Shown: in pieces, positions 23,169 to 31,644 of the stretch
Layout of the letters: each line of letters starts with the position of its first letter
Position numbering within the stretch: the first letter of the stretch is position 1
DNA from: Candidatus Benthortus lauensis
GTDB lineage: Archaea > Thermoproteota > Nitrososphaeria_A > Caldarchaeales > Wolframiiraptoraceae
Direction: 5' to 3'
Assembly: GCA_021650775.1 (NCBI GenBank)
Contig: JAHSRM010000042.1
Location: 1-32,970, forward strand
DNA: 32,970 bases
The notes under the pieces: model-generated
What the model was told of the DNA's origin: nothing
Database searches by the model: none
What the model saw: the letters and a program-made list of their open reading frames with translations, nothing else
Made by a program: the position numbers and the translations under genes

Positions 23169-23543
23169 TTGGGCAAAGAGCTCGCCCTAACCCTCTACGT
23201 GATATTCGCCGTCTTCATGCCCGAGCTAATGCTGATACTGAACGTCTTCTTGGCCCCGAGGCGGAGGAACAGCAGGTTCCAGAGAATAGGGTTTGAGAGC
23301 GGGCAGAGGCCTATCCGATGGTTCAGGTCCGCCTTCCCAGTCGAATACTTCCCCTACGCCATAATCTACTTAGCCTATGCAGTCGTGGGCCTAGTGGCCT
23401 TCCTCTCAGCCCTGGCGGTCTCCCGCAGCCCCGAGCTGATGGACAGGGTCTTGGTATTCCTTGGTGCCTTGAGTGTGGGGGCTGTTTTCCTGGGCTGGAG
23501 TCTTAGGAGGCTTCCCCAGAGCCTCTGGAGGGGTGGTGGATAG
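23169..23543 (+). CDS. nuoA: complex I subunit A (membrane arm)
   Basis: A small membrane subunit of 124 residues with three TM helices (near residues 5-29, 57-82 and 91-110). The loop motif RIGFESGQRPIRWF identifies the family (canonical YECG...P region, Glu kept). In canonical NuoA the second helix has a conserved acidic pair (FDVE in E. coli, Asp79/Glu81) near the quinone cavity and E-channel. Here the aligned segment is YAVVG, so both acids are absent. The TTG start is supported by GGGAGGT eight bases upstream. nuoH begins one base after its stop. The family call rests on the loop motif, length, helices and operon position. Confidence 0.82.
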   Translation: MGKELALTLYVIFAVFMPELMLILNVFLAPRRRNSRFQRIGFESGQRPIRWFRSAFPVEYFPYAIIYLAYAVVGLVAFLSALAVSRSPELMDRVLVFLGALSVGAVFLGWSLRRLPQSLWRGGG

Positions 23544-23544
23544 A

Positions 23545-24546
23545 ATGGTGTTGGAGCAGATTCTCAAGGCGCTTGTGAGCAAGGAGATGGTGATGGTCCT
23601 CTTCTTCCCAGGCATAACCTTCATCACGGCCCTCTCCGTGTTCTCCCTCTGGTTCGAGAGAAAGCTTGTGGCAAGGGTGGCCCTCAGGCTCGGACCCGTC
23701 CACGTCGGCAAGATAGGAGGGATACTCCAGGTCATAGGCGACGGGGTCAAGCTAATCAGCAAGGAGATAATAATCCCGAGCACGGCTAACAGGCTGGGCT
23801 TCATACTCATGCCCATAATCGCCTCCATCTTCCCCCTCCTAATCTACCCCTTCATACCATTCGGCGGGGGATGGGTAATCTATCCATCAGAGATAGGCCT
23901 CCTGCTAATCTTCGCAGTCGTGGCCCTCTCACCCATACCACTCCTCCTCGCAGCATGGGTCTCGGGAACCAAGTATCCCTTCATAGGGTTGCTCAGGCTC
24001 GCCTTCCAGCTCTTCGCATACGAGGTCCCCATGTTCCTGGCCCTGGCCTCCGTAGTAGTCCTAGCAGGCTCCTTCAACTTGGAGAGGATAGTCGAGGCCC
24101 AGGCCAGGGTCCCCTTCATATTCCTCCTCCCCCTCTCCTTCCTAGTCTTCTTCATCTCGGTCCTCGCAGAGTCCGAGCGCATCCCCTTCGATATACCTAC
24201 GGCGGAGCAGGAGATAGTCTCGGGGTGGATGGCGGAATACTCCAGCATATTCTTCGAACTCCTGATGCTCGCATCATACCTGAAGCTGAACGGCCTGGCA
24301 CTCTTGACCACGGTCCTATTCCTCGGAGGCTGGATGGGTCCCCCGATACCCTTCATGCCCAGGGAGATCTATGAGCCTATGTGGATGATACTGAAGACCA
24401 TGGGCCTCCTCTTCTTCATACTGTTGTTCAGGGGCGTCTACCCGAGGATAACCATGGACAGGCTCCTGGACCTTGGGTGGAGGGTCCTGATACCCCTAGC
24501 CCTAATCAACTTGTTCTTCGCAGTCCTACTAGCCCCAGTTATCTAG
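23545..24546 (+). CDS. nuoH: complex I subunit H (membrane arm, quinone chamber)
   Basis: The membrane subunit that, with A, B and D, encloses the quinone chamber and starts the proton path. About eight TM helices in 333 residues. Hallmarks: FERKLVARVALRLGPVHVG near the N-terminus, ISKEIIIPS, and the loop AESERIPFDIPTAEQEIVSG with its acidic residues intact, followed by WMAEYS. ATG at 23545 is one base after nuoA; a GTG at 23533 inside nuoA is the alternative. The stop overlaps the convergent aspS stop by four bases. Membrane subunits J, K, L, M and N are not in the window, so they must lie elsewhere if the complex is complete. Confidence 0.95.
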   Translation: MVLEQILKALVSKEMVMVLFFPGITFITALSVFSLWFERKLVARVALRLGPVHVGKIGGILQVIGDGVKLISKEIIIPSTANRLGFILMPIIASIFPLLIYPFIPFGGGWVIYPSEIGLLLIFAVVALSPIPLLLAAWVSGTKYPFIGLLRLAFQLFAYEVPMFLALASVVVLAGSFNLERIVEAQARVPFIFLLPLSFLVFFISVLAESERIPFDIPTAEQEIVSGWMAEYSSIFFELLMLASYLKLNGLALLTTVLFLGGWMGPPIPFMPREIYEPMWMILKTMGLLFFILLFRGVYPRITMDRLLDLGWRVLIPLALINLFFAVLLAPVI

Positions 24547-25850
24547 GGTGTCAGGCGGAAGACATCACGGGGATACAGGATTACCTCCCTTATGTTCCAC
24601 CTATTGGTCAAGACCATCATGAGCCTGTCGAAGCCCAGGCCCCATCCAGCGTGCATGGGCATCCCATACCCAAACACCTTGAGATGCTCCTTGAAGGACT
24701 CGGGGTTGAGGCCCTGCTCCCTAATCCTCCTCTCCAGCAGCGCCTTATCCGATATCCTCGTCCCTCCTGAGGCCAGCTCGAGCCACTCATACATGAGGTC
24801 GAAGGACTCTGAGACCTCGGGCTTATCCCTCCTCGGCTGTATGTAGAATGGCTTGGACTCTGTTGGGAAGTCGGTTATGAAGTAGTAGCCCTTATGGGCT
24901 TCGCCCAGCCTCCTGAGATGAGGTGTCCCGAAGTCCTGGCCCCACTCAATATCCTCACCCATCCCTCTGAGCTCCTCCACCAACTCATCGTAGCTATATC
25001 GGGGGAAAGGCGTCTTCGGGACCTCCAGCTCCACTCCTATGAGATTGAGTTCCCTCTCCCTCTCCTCTAGGACTCTGCGATGCACGTGGGCTATCAGGTT
25101 CTCCAGCACCTCCATAACGTCCCTGTAGTCCATGAAGGCAGACTCTATGTCCACTGAGGTGAACTCGCTTACATGCCTCCTCGTATGGGACTCCTCGGCC
25201 CTGAAGAAGGTGCCTATCTCGAAGACCCTCTCGAAGACCGTGGTCAGCTGCTCCTTGTAGAGCTGGGGGCTCTGGGCGAGATACGCCTTCCTCCCGAAGT
25301 AGTTTACCTCGAATAGGGCTGCCCCGCCCTCCGTGGCCGTGGCTATTATCCTCGGCGTCCTGACCTCTATGAACCCCCTCTCCCTCAGGAACTCCCTTAT
25401 GGCCTTGAGGGCCGTGGAGGCTATCAGGAATATCGCCTTGTTCTCAGGCTTCCTGAGGTCTAGGACCCTGTGGTCGAGCCTCGTGTCGATGTTTGCCGGA
25501 ACCTTCCCTGTTATGTCGTAGGGTAGGGGTCTCTCGGCCTTGGCCAGGACCCTTATCTCCTCTCCCACGACCTCCACTCCCAGCCTGGCCTTAGGCTGAC
25601 GCTTAACAACCCCCCTAACCCATATCACGTCCTCGAAGCCGAGATCCTTTATCTCATCGGCGGCCCTCTCCCCAAGCTCCTTCTTCCTCACGGTTATCTG
25701 GCATATGCCCGAGACATCCCTAAGCAGGATGAACTTTATCCCGCCTAGGTCCCTTACCTCATGGACCCATCCAAGCAGCTCGGCTCTCTCCCCATCCCTC
25801 TCGGGGGTTATATCCGATGCGTAGTGGGTTCTACTCGGCTTCTCCACCAC
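24543..25850 (-). CDS. aspS: aspartyl-tRNA synthetase (archaeal type; Asp/Asn specificity uncertain)
   Basis: A class II synthetase of 435 residues charging tRNA with aspartate. N-terminal OB-fold anticodon domain (residues ~15-105), then class II motif 2 FRAEESHTRRHVSEFTSVDI and motif 3 GWGLGFDRLMMV, plus QSPQLYKEQL for ATP/Asp binding. In the OB domain, the residue that is Trp26 in the tRNA-discriminating enzyme of Thermococcus is His30 here (GWVHEVRD), as in non-discriminating enzymes. The residue equal to Lys85 is Arg89 (PKARLG). This mixed pair leaves open whether it also charges tRNA-Asn, which would need GatCAB. GTG start with GGGGAAC just upstream. Confidence 0.95.
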   Translation of the reverse strand: MVEKPSRTHYASDITPERDGERAELLGWVHEVRDLGGIKFILLRDVSGICQITVRKKELGERAADEIKDLGFEDVIWVRGVVKRQPKARLGVEVVGEEIRVLAKAERPLPYDITGKVPANIDTRLDHRVLDLRKPENKAIFLIASTALKAIREFLRERGFIEVRTPRIIATATEGGAALFEVNYFGRKAYLAQSPQLYKEQLTTVFERVFEIGTFFRAEESHTRRHVSEFTSVDIESAFMDYRDVMEVLENLIAHVHRRVLEERERELNLIGVELEVPKTPFPRYSYDELVEELRGMGEDIEWGQDFGTPHLRRLGEAHKGYYFITDFPTESKPFYIQPRRDKPEVSESFDLMYEWLELASGGTRISDKALLERRIREQGLNPESFKEHLKVFGYGMPMHAGWGLGFDRLMMVLTNRWNIREVILYPRDVFRLTP

Positions 25851-25895
25851 CGTTCCCCAAGGAGCTGGAGCCCCGGCATCTCTTATCCTTTGACC

Positions 25896-26675
25896 CTATC
25901 TCCTGAGAATCCTTTCAGCGACCCTGGCCACGTCCTCGAGGCTCAGCCCCCTCCCATCCTTGTCCACGAATACCTCGAGTAAAACCCTCTCGCACCCGCT
26001 CCTCTCAGCCATGTCTATTACCTCGGATAGGTCGAGGAGGCCCTCGGGGACATGGTCCACCGCCTTGCCTTTCCTAAGCATCACGTTGTGTAAGTGGAGT
26101 AGATGTATCCTCCCCTTAAATCTCCTAAACCATCTCCTCAGGGTCTTTAGGGCCTCGTCCAATCCCTCCTCCTCCAGAATCCTTGAAACCACGTGGCCTA
26201 CATCCAGGCAGAGTGAGACCCCCCTAACCTTCACAGCATCCTCGAAGAATCCGGCATCATCCCAGCCGTGCCTCGGAGTATTCTCCACAGTTATCTCTAC
26301 GCCACCGTCCCTCGCCAGCCCCCTAAGATTCCTTAACGCAGCCCTCCACATCCTATTGGTTAGGCTATCAAGCCTCCGATAGCTGGGAAAGTTGAGATGT
26401 ATGTTTAGGTATTCTGCGCCTGTTCGCCTAGCATGTCTTAGGAGGGTGTTGAGCGTCTTGACCGCAGCCTTCTCCATCTCAGGGTAGCTATGGGAGAGGA
26501 AGATGGTGTAGGGAGCATGGTATCCATGCGCCACATCCTTTACCTTAATACTAACCTCGCTGGGCCTAATCGTCTCCAAGTCTATCTCGACGAAGTCGAA
26601 TCCCAGGCTCATGGCCTTGGAGATGGCTCTGCCTACTCGTCCATCCCCCCTCCATATAGGTGCCCCGAGCATCAT
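25896..26675 (-). CDS. endonuclease IV-like / xylose isomerase-like TIM-barrel protein
   Basis: A 259-residue barrel of the AP-endonuclease-2 / sugar-isomerase superfamily. Most endonuclease IV metal ligands have counterparts: His53 in YHAPYTIFL, His93 in LNIHLNFP, Glu131 in ITVENTPR, Asp158/His161 in CLDVGHVV, His194 in LLHLHN, Asp207/His208 in KAVDHVPEG and Glu234 in LLEVF. The DxH of endonuclease IV reads DH, one residue closer. Endonuclease IV cuts DNA at abasic sites. The protein is slightly shorter than Nfo (about 280). The ATG overlaps the stop of the uracil-DNA glycosylase gene (ATGA), so both are made together; that supports a repair role over sugar metabolism. A sugar-phosphate isomerase remains possible. 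Confidence 0.75.
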   Translation of the reverse strand: MMLGAPIWRGDGRVGRAISKAMSLGFDFVEIDLETIRPSEVSIKVKDVAHGYHAPYTIFLSHSYPEMEKAAVKTLNTLLRHARRTGAEYLNIHLNFPSYRRLDSLTNRMWRAALRNLRGLARDGGVEITVENTPRHGWDDAGFFEDAVKVRGVSLCLDVGHVVSRILEEEGLDEALKTLRRWFRRFKGRIHLLHLHNVMLRKGKAVDHVPEGLLDLSEVIDMAERSGCERVLLEVFVDKDGRGLSLEDVARVAERILRR

Positions 26676-27391
26676 CCACGCTCCACCTTGACGGCGCCCG
26701 CATACCTTAAGGCCTTCTCGAAGACTTGGTCGAGCATCTCTTGGGTGAGCTTACCGGTCTGAGTGTTCTGTCTGCTCGGGTGATATGATGCTATGATTAT
26801 CGGAGGTTTTCTGTCCCCAAGGCTCCCCCCAGGCTCCAGGACCAACCCATGCCTAAACTTTGGGAGGGGTCTCCCGAAATCCACGCCCATCTCCCTTAGA
26901 AGCCGTATAACCGTGTTGAATGCTATGGAGCCTAACGCAACCACCACCGACACATTCCTCAGTAGCATCAACTCCTGCCTAAGATAATCCACGCAGTTCC
27001 TTATCTCGTCTGATGTCGGCTTGTTCTCGGGCGGCGGGCAGCGTAGAACAGCTGTTAGATAAATGCCCCTTAGGGCCAGGCCGTCATCCGCCCTCCTGGA
27101 GTCAGGCCTATTCGCCAGCCCAACATTATAGAGGGAGCGTATGAGGGTGTTCCCTGCACCGTCCCCCGTCCACATCCTCCCGGTCCTGTTCCCACCATGA
27201 GCAGCAGGCGCCAGCCCCACCGCCATTATCCTTGCCTCGGGGTCCCCGAATCCAGGCAGCGGCTTGGCCCAGTATCTCTCGCTCCTATACCTCTTGGGAG
27301 GGTGCTCGGCCGCCCATCTCCTATACTTGACGAGCCTTGGGCATCTCCTACACCTGATTATCTTCTCGGCAAGGCTTCTAAGGTCCTCCAC
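26672..27391 (-). CDS. family 5 uracil-DNA glycosylase (UDGb)
   Basis: It removes uracil and other deaminated bases (including hypoxanthine in this family) from DNA, a need at high temperature. 239 residues with the UDGb signature GLAPAAHGGNRTGRMWTGD at 59-77 and HPSRQNTQTG at 204-213. Four cysteines for the [4Fe-4S] cluster are present: Cys14, Cys17, Cys118 and Cys133. As in family 5, the first motif lacks the polar catalytic residue of family 1/4 (Ala-rich GLAPA). GTG start, which overlaps the last 14 bases of the MBL hydrolase gene; its own stop overlaps the endonuclease-IV-like gene. Confidence 0.95.
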   Translation of the reverse strand: MEDLRSLAEKIIRCRRCPRLVKYRRWAAEHPPKRYRSERYWAKPLPGFGDPEARIMAVGLAPAAHGGNRTGRMWTGDGAGNTLIRSLYNVGLANRPDSRRADDGLALRGIYLTAVLRCPPPENKPTSDEIRNCVDYLRQELMLLRNVSVVVALGSIAFNTVIRLLREMGVDFGRPLPKFRHGLVLEPGGSLGDRKPPIIIASYHPSRQNTQTGKLTQEMLDQVFEKALRYAGAVKVERG

Positions 27392-28043
27392 CCCACTCCC
27401 TCCTCAGGACACCGTGCTCGCCCACGTAGAGGTTGTATCTCTTCTCAGCCCCGATGGTGCTGGAGGGGCCATGGCCAGGGTAGACGGCATACTCGTCAGG
27501 GAGGCTGAATATCTTCCTGTAGATTGAGTTGAGGAGCTTCTTCAGGTCTCCTCCAGGTAGGTCGGTTCTACCTATAGAGCCTGCGAATAACGTGTCTCCC
27601 GTGAAGACCGCCCTGTCCATGACGTAGCACACGCTTCCCGGGCTGTGGCCCGGCGTATGCATGACCCTCAACCTTATGGCACCCGTCCCCACCACGTCGC
27701 CCTCCTCCACGAATCCATCAGGCTTGGGAGGCTCGGGATACCTTGCGCCCAAGAACTTCTCAGCCTGCTCCGCCGCAGACTCAAGCAGCATCAAATCATC
27801 CCTATGGATATAGAATCTACACCCATACTCCTCCTTAAGGTCCCTTATGGCTAAGACATGGTCGAAGTGGCAGTGGGTTACGTATATCTCCTCGACCCTA
27901 ACACCATGTTTCTGGATTGCTTCCAGTATCTTCCATGCCTCGTCCCCAGCATCTATAAGGACCCCTTTACCCGACGACGTGTCATAGACTAGGTATGTGT
28001 TGCTCTGGAGGCGTCCAACCTCTATCCTCTCCACCCCAATCAA
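27378..28043 (-). CDS. metallo-beta-lactamase fold hydrolase (glyoxalase II-like)
   Basis: A 221-residue binuclear metal hydrolase. The ligand set is complete: THCHFDH at 56-62, His133 in HTPGHSPGS, Asp150 in FTGDTLFAGSIGRTD, and His191 in YPGHG. The TIGAEKRYN tail matches glyoxalase II-like enzymes, which hydrolyse thioesters such as hydroxyacylglutathione; archaea lack glutathione, so the real substrate is another thioester or unrelated. TTG start with GAGGT eight bases upstream. It sits between an MDR dehydrogenase and the UDG gene, overlapping the latter by 14 bases. Confidence 0.9.
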   Translation of the reverse strand: MIGVERIEVGRLQSNTYLVYDTSSGKGVLIDAGDEAWKILEAIQKHGVRVEEIYVTHCHFDHVLAIRDLKEEYGCRFYIHRDDLMLLESAAEQAEKFLGARYPEPPKPDGFVEEGDVVGTGAIRLRVMHTPGHSPGSVCYVMDRAVFTGDTLFAGSIGRTDLPGGDLKKLLNSIYRKIFSLPDEYAVYPGHGPSSTIGAEKRYNLYVGEHGVLRREWGGGP

Positions 28044-28054
28044 CTCTATCTACC

Positions 28055-29077
28055 TCATGGTTCCAGCACAATCTTCCCGAAGTGCTTGCTGGCCTCCATC
28101 CTCCTATGGGCCTCCGACGCATCTTCAAGACTATAAATAGAGTCTATTACAGGCCTTATCCTGCCCTCGGCCAAGAGCCTCAGGATTTTCCGGAACTCGG
28201 ATCTGTTTCCCAGGAAGGAGCCATGCAGGTTGAGTTGATTCCAGTATAGCTGCCTTATGCTGACTTTAACCTCGTCTCCTGAGGTTGCTCCGGCGAATAC
28301 GAGGGTTCCTCCACGTTTAAGAACCTTTATTGCGGTGGGCCATACATCCTTCCCGGCGTGCTCGAATACTATATCCACTCCCTCGCCTCCCGTTATCCTC
28401 ATCACAGCCTCATGGACGTCCTCCTTCCTCCTGTTAATCACATAGTCGGCTCCGATGCTCTCGGCCTTCCCAACCTTCCAATCATCACCTACAGTTGCTA
28501 TAACCGTTGCTCCAACGAGTTTGGCAAGCTCTATGGCTGCGTAACCTATGCCGCTTCCTCCTCCGACAACGAGTATCCTGTCACCGGGCCCAATCCTGGC
28601 CCTGTTAAAGAGCATATGCCATGAGGTTAGGAAGTTCACCGGGGTCGCCGCAGCCTCCCTGAACCCCACGTTATCTGGAATCTTGAAGGCCATGTCGGCT
28701 CTAACCTTAACGTATTCTGCGTATCCGCCGTTCATGTGCCTGCCGAGAAGCCTCGAGTTTATGCACATGCTCTCCTCACCCCTCATACAATACTCGCAGG
28801 CTCCACAGTTCTCGAGGGGGTAGACGACCACCCTGTCTCCCACGGCCACGTTGCCGACGCCATCCCCAACCTCCTCAACCACACCTGCAACATCTGTCCC
28901 GGGAATATGCGGTGGGCTTATCCTATATTTCCCAGACCTAATCCAGACATCAAGCCTATTCACGCCGACCGCCTTAACCCTGACCAGAACCTCTCCTGGA
29001 CCGGGTTTAGGGGTCTCAAACTCGCTCACCCTTAAGACTTCAGGCCCCCCAAACTCCCTTAAAACAACGGCCCTCAT
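28055..29077 (-). CDS. zinc-containing MDR (alcohol dehydrogenase-like) oxidoreductase
   Basis: A 340-residue medium-chain dehydrogenase/reductase. The structural zinc lobe is intact (Cys91, Cys94, Cys97, Cys105 in CGACEYCMRGEESMC). The catalytic zinc Cys is replaced: the segment is GVNRLDVWIRSG with Asn40 at that position, and HIPGTDVAG follows where His-Glu is usual. The Rossmann motif VGGGSGIGYAAIELAKLVGA is clear. This combination is found in quinone-oxidoreductase or crotonyl-CoA reductase-like members, so an enone or quinone reductase is more likely than an alcohol dehydrogenase. ATG start with a TATA-like run about 33 bases upstream. First gene of a minus-strand run through MBL, UDG and EndoIV-like. 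Confidence 0.88.
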   Translation of the reverse strand: MRAVVLREFGGPEVLRVSEFETPKPGPGEVLVRVKAVGVNRLDVWIRSGKYRISPPHIPGTDVAGVVEEVGDGVGNVAVGDRVVVYPLENCGACEYCMRGEESMCINSRLLGRHMNGGYAEYVKVRADMAFKIPDNVGFREAAATPVNFLTSWHMLFNRARIGPGDRILVVGGGSGIGYAAIELAKLVGATVIATVGDDWKVGKAESIGADYVINRRKEDVHEAVMRITGGEGVDIVFEHAGKDVWPTAIKVLKRGGTLVFAGATSGDEVKVSIRQLYWNQLNLHGSFLGNRSEFRKILRLLAEGRIRPVIDSIYSLEDASEAHRRMEASKHFGKIVLEP

Positions 29078-29104
29078 GTCTATGGAGCGTCTAAAGGAGG
29101 TAAA

Positions 29105-29116
29105 GATAAACTTAAG
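29105..29116 (-). promoter_or_regulatory. TATA-like box for the dehydrogenase-MBL-UDG run
   Basis: The minus strand reads CTTAAGTTTATC here, about 33 bases upstream of the ATG at 29077, within the 47-base gap after the polymerase gene. It probably drives the overlapping downstream genes. Confidence 0.4.
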
Positions 29117-29124
29117 CCTACCAC

Positions 29125-31617
29125 CTAAAGGAACCTCTCCAAGCTGGTTACCCCGATTATCGACTCTGTGTCTATATCCAATGCGTCGAGAACCTGGCCG
29201 AAGGTTGAGAAGAGGTATTCTATGTATTTATCCACGTCCACCTGCTCCTTTCTAGCGAACTCGAGTGGCTCGACGCCGTCCCTGTCCCTGGTCTTTACAT
29301 ACGCTATTATGTCTCCCGCACCTACCTGAATCCCCCTGCTGATTAGTTTCCTGGCAGCCTTCACGTGGGGTGGGGTTGTCTTGGTGTATCTCTCAACACT
29401 CCTAGATAACATGACCCTGAACGAGAGGTCTTCTAATTCGTATTCACCCCTCCTCAGCTTCTGATACCATGTCCTAACAATCTCAACTATCCTCTCCTTG
29501 GCCTTGTTGAAGCTCTCCTCGTCGTGAACCTTCTGAAGCTCCTTCAACATCTCGTCGAACGCCTCCTTGATGAACTTGGGTATATGCCTCTTCTTGCCTG
29601 TTAGACCCTTAACGTCCACGACGCCCTTATCGGTTACTCCGAGGTAGTTCTTCTTCCTCGTCGAGAAGACTATGTAACGGTATCTCTTATCCAGTTCCAG
29701 GTCAAGCTTAAGCTCCTTCTTGGCCCATCTTACAACCTCCTCTATCATCTCCGGCTTATCGGTCTTAAGGAAGACGCTGTCCGTGTCCCCGTAAATCACG
29801 GTTATCCCCATGGACCTAACCTTCTCTATGGTCTTCTTGAATGCGTAGCGGGCTATTGCTGCCGTGCTCTCTGCCACCGGTGGGCAGTAGAGGGGGAATC
29901 CCTCGAAGCCGAAGACCCCGTAGGCTGCGTTCAGGAAGACCTTCAACGCCCTCTGGACGACGCTATACCATCTTCTCTGCTCCTGGGGTAGGTTTGGGTC
30001 GCTGCTCCTAGGCTTGAACCACCCAACCCTAATATCTCTAAGGCACCCTATCAACTCGCTCTGTATCCCCCTCCTCTTTCTACATATCCAGTGACTCGTC
30101 TCGGGAACAAGGTTATCCCTACACTCTAGGTGGGGGCACCTAACCGTCTCGTAGCTTAGATTCCATTCCTTTAGGACGGAGGGATATAGTGATGCAAAGT
30201 CCAACACTATTACGTTGAAGTGGACTCCTGGCAGGGGGTTCACCACTATCGCTCCCCGATACTTCTTTCCCTCGATAACCGCCTTGGTGGATGTTACACC
30301 CTTCTCCTCTATCAACTCATCGGGCCTAGGTATCAGGTATCCCCTCCTCCTATGCTCGAAGTAGAGTAGGCTCTTTATCCATCCCGAGACCCCGTGTCTG
30401 CAGACATCCTCTATGGGTAGGCGGCTAATCCTGGATAGGACGAAGAGCAGCTTGAGTAGAAGCTCGTTATCGAATGTTAGAAGCTCGTGGACCAGTAGGG
30501 CGTCATAGAAGCTGTATCTGAGAAGCTCGTCGGTTGTCAGCTCCCCTATAGGCTTCTCAATCTCCACCTTGCCTTTTCCGAGAAGCGCCTGGCTAATCGC
30601 CTCCAAGGTATGCTCCCTATACTTGTTGTCGAATGCGTATATCTGGATGCTCTTGTTGTTGAATAGCTTGTATAGGTCTATGTGTATTCCGTGGCGTAGC
30701 GAGGCCCCCTCCCTTCCCAGGGTTATCGGTATCTGCTCCTTCGGAATGTTTAACGCCTCACCCCTATGCCTGAGGTAAGGCATATCGAAGTCATCCCCAT
30801 TAAACGTCGCCACAACCGGATACTTCGAGATTACCTCGAAGACCTGCCTCAGCATATCAGCTTCATTCTCGAATACCTTAACGTCGAATTCATGTCGTTG
30901 TTCAGGGAACCCGAACCTCCCCGTCTTCAGTAGGTAGGTTTCTTTTCTTCCATCGCTTCCGACAAGCGAGACCGCCACAACCTTATCCTTTGCCTTGCTG
31001 GGGGAGGGGACCCTCGTCGGGACTGGTGAGAGGACCTCTATGTCGAGTGAGAGATGCTTGACCCGGAGTTGCTCGGCCTCTAGGAGGGAAACCCACTCCG
31101 AGAGGAGCCTCCTCTCCTCCTCCGAGAACTCCTTGAAGATTGTGTCCACTATCCTACGAATCTCACGTTCGTCTGGCCTGACCTCCCTGAAACCCCCGTT
31201 AAGCTGGTAGGGCATGCAGGGTATGAGGCCCATGTCGTATAGGTAGCAGAGATGGTATGGTATGTCGGCCTCCCATGCCTTTACTTTCTCCCGTATCGAG
31301 TTGGCTCCTCCCCCTATGGCCAAGGGGTCGCTGGCCAGAATCTTGGTCAGCTTAACCTCCCTGTCCCTCAGCAGGTCGTATTTAACCTCCTCAACAGCAT
31401 CCACCATCCCCGGGAGATTCATCGACTTAACCTGCTCAACGCTCTCCTTAACATAGCAGTAAGGCCTATGACCAGACTCATCATAAACAATCCTAACCTC
31501 CTGGGTCTCAGGGTCAAGAAACTTTAGATATGCCTTCCCAGCCTTCCCATCATACGCAGAGCCTAGAAGAAAATACCTCTCAACCCTGAGATGCTCATCC
31601 AAGCTAGTCTGACCCAT
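29125..31617 (-). CDS. family B DNA polymerase
   Basis: A replicative or repair DNA polymerase with 3'-5' proofreading, 830 residues from the chosen start. Exonuclease motifs are intact: LSLDIEV (Exo I), ATFNGDDFDMPYLRHR (Exo II), YSFYDALL (Exo III). Polymerase motif A is VLDFASLYPSVL, motif B is KVFLNAAYGVFGFEG, motif C is IYGDTDSVF, then TRKKNYLGV. Between motifs A and B is a four-Cys segment (RCPHLECRDN, HWICRKRRG, IGCLRD; near residues 494-525) that could hold zinc and recalls PolB of TACK archaea. ATG at 31617 is chosen; a TTG at 31626 is three codons earlier and very close to the likely transcription start. All catalytic Asp residues are present, so it is an active type, unlike inactivated PolB paralogues. 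Confidence 0.95.
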   Translation of the reverse strand: MGQTSLDEHLRVERYFLLGSAYDGKAGKAYLKFLDPETQEVRIVYDESGHRPYCYVKESVEQVKSMNLPGMVDAVEEVKYDLLRDREVKLTKILASDPLAIGGGANSIREKVKAWEADIPYHLCYLYDMGLIPCMPYQLNGGFREVRPDEREIRRIVDTIFKEFSEEERRLLSEWVSLLEAEQLRVKHLSLDIEVLSPVPTRVPSPSKAKDKVVAVSLVGSDGRKETYLLKTGRFGFPEQRHEFDVKVFENEADMLRQVFEVISKYPVVATFNGDDFDMPYLRHRGEALNIPKEQIPITLGREGASLRHGIHIDLYKLFNNKSIQIYAFDNKYREHTLEAISQALLGKGKVEIEKPIGELTTDELLRYSFYDALLVHELLTFDNELLLKLLFVLSRISRLPIEDVCRHGVSGWIKSLLYFEHRRRGYLIPRPDELIEEKGVTSTKAVIEGKKYRGAIVVNPLPGVHFNVIVLDFASLYPSVLKEWNLSYETVRCPHLECRDNLVPETSHWICRKRRGIQSELIGCLRDIRVGWFKPRSSDPNLPQEQRRWYSVVQRALKVFLNAAYGVFGFEGFPLYCPPVAESTAAIARYAFKKTIEKVRSMGITVIYGDTDSVFLKTDKPEMIEEVVRWAKKELKLDLELDKRYRYIVFSTRKKNYLGVTDKGVVDVKGLTGKKRHIPKFIKEAFDEMLKELQKVHDEESFNKAKERIVEIVRTWYQKLRRGEYELEDLSFRVMLSRSVERYTKTTPPHVKAARKLISRGIQVGAGDIIAYVKTRDRDGVEPLEFARKEQVDVDKYIEYLFSTFGQVLDALDIDTESIIGVTSLERFL

Positions 31618-31644
31618 CCCTAACAAATACTTATGAAACGGGCT

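Noticed and set aside
23880-24356. Open frame of 158 codons on the minus strand inside nuoH
   Set aside because: nuoH is canonical over this range; the antisense product has no domain and no promoter.
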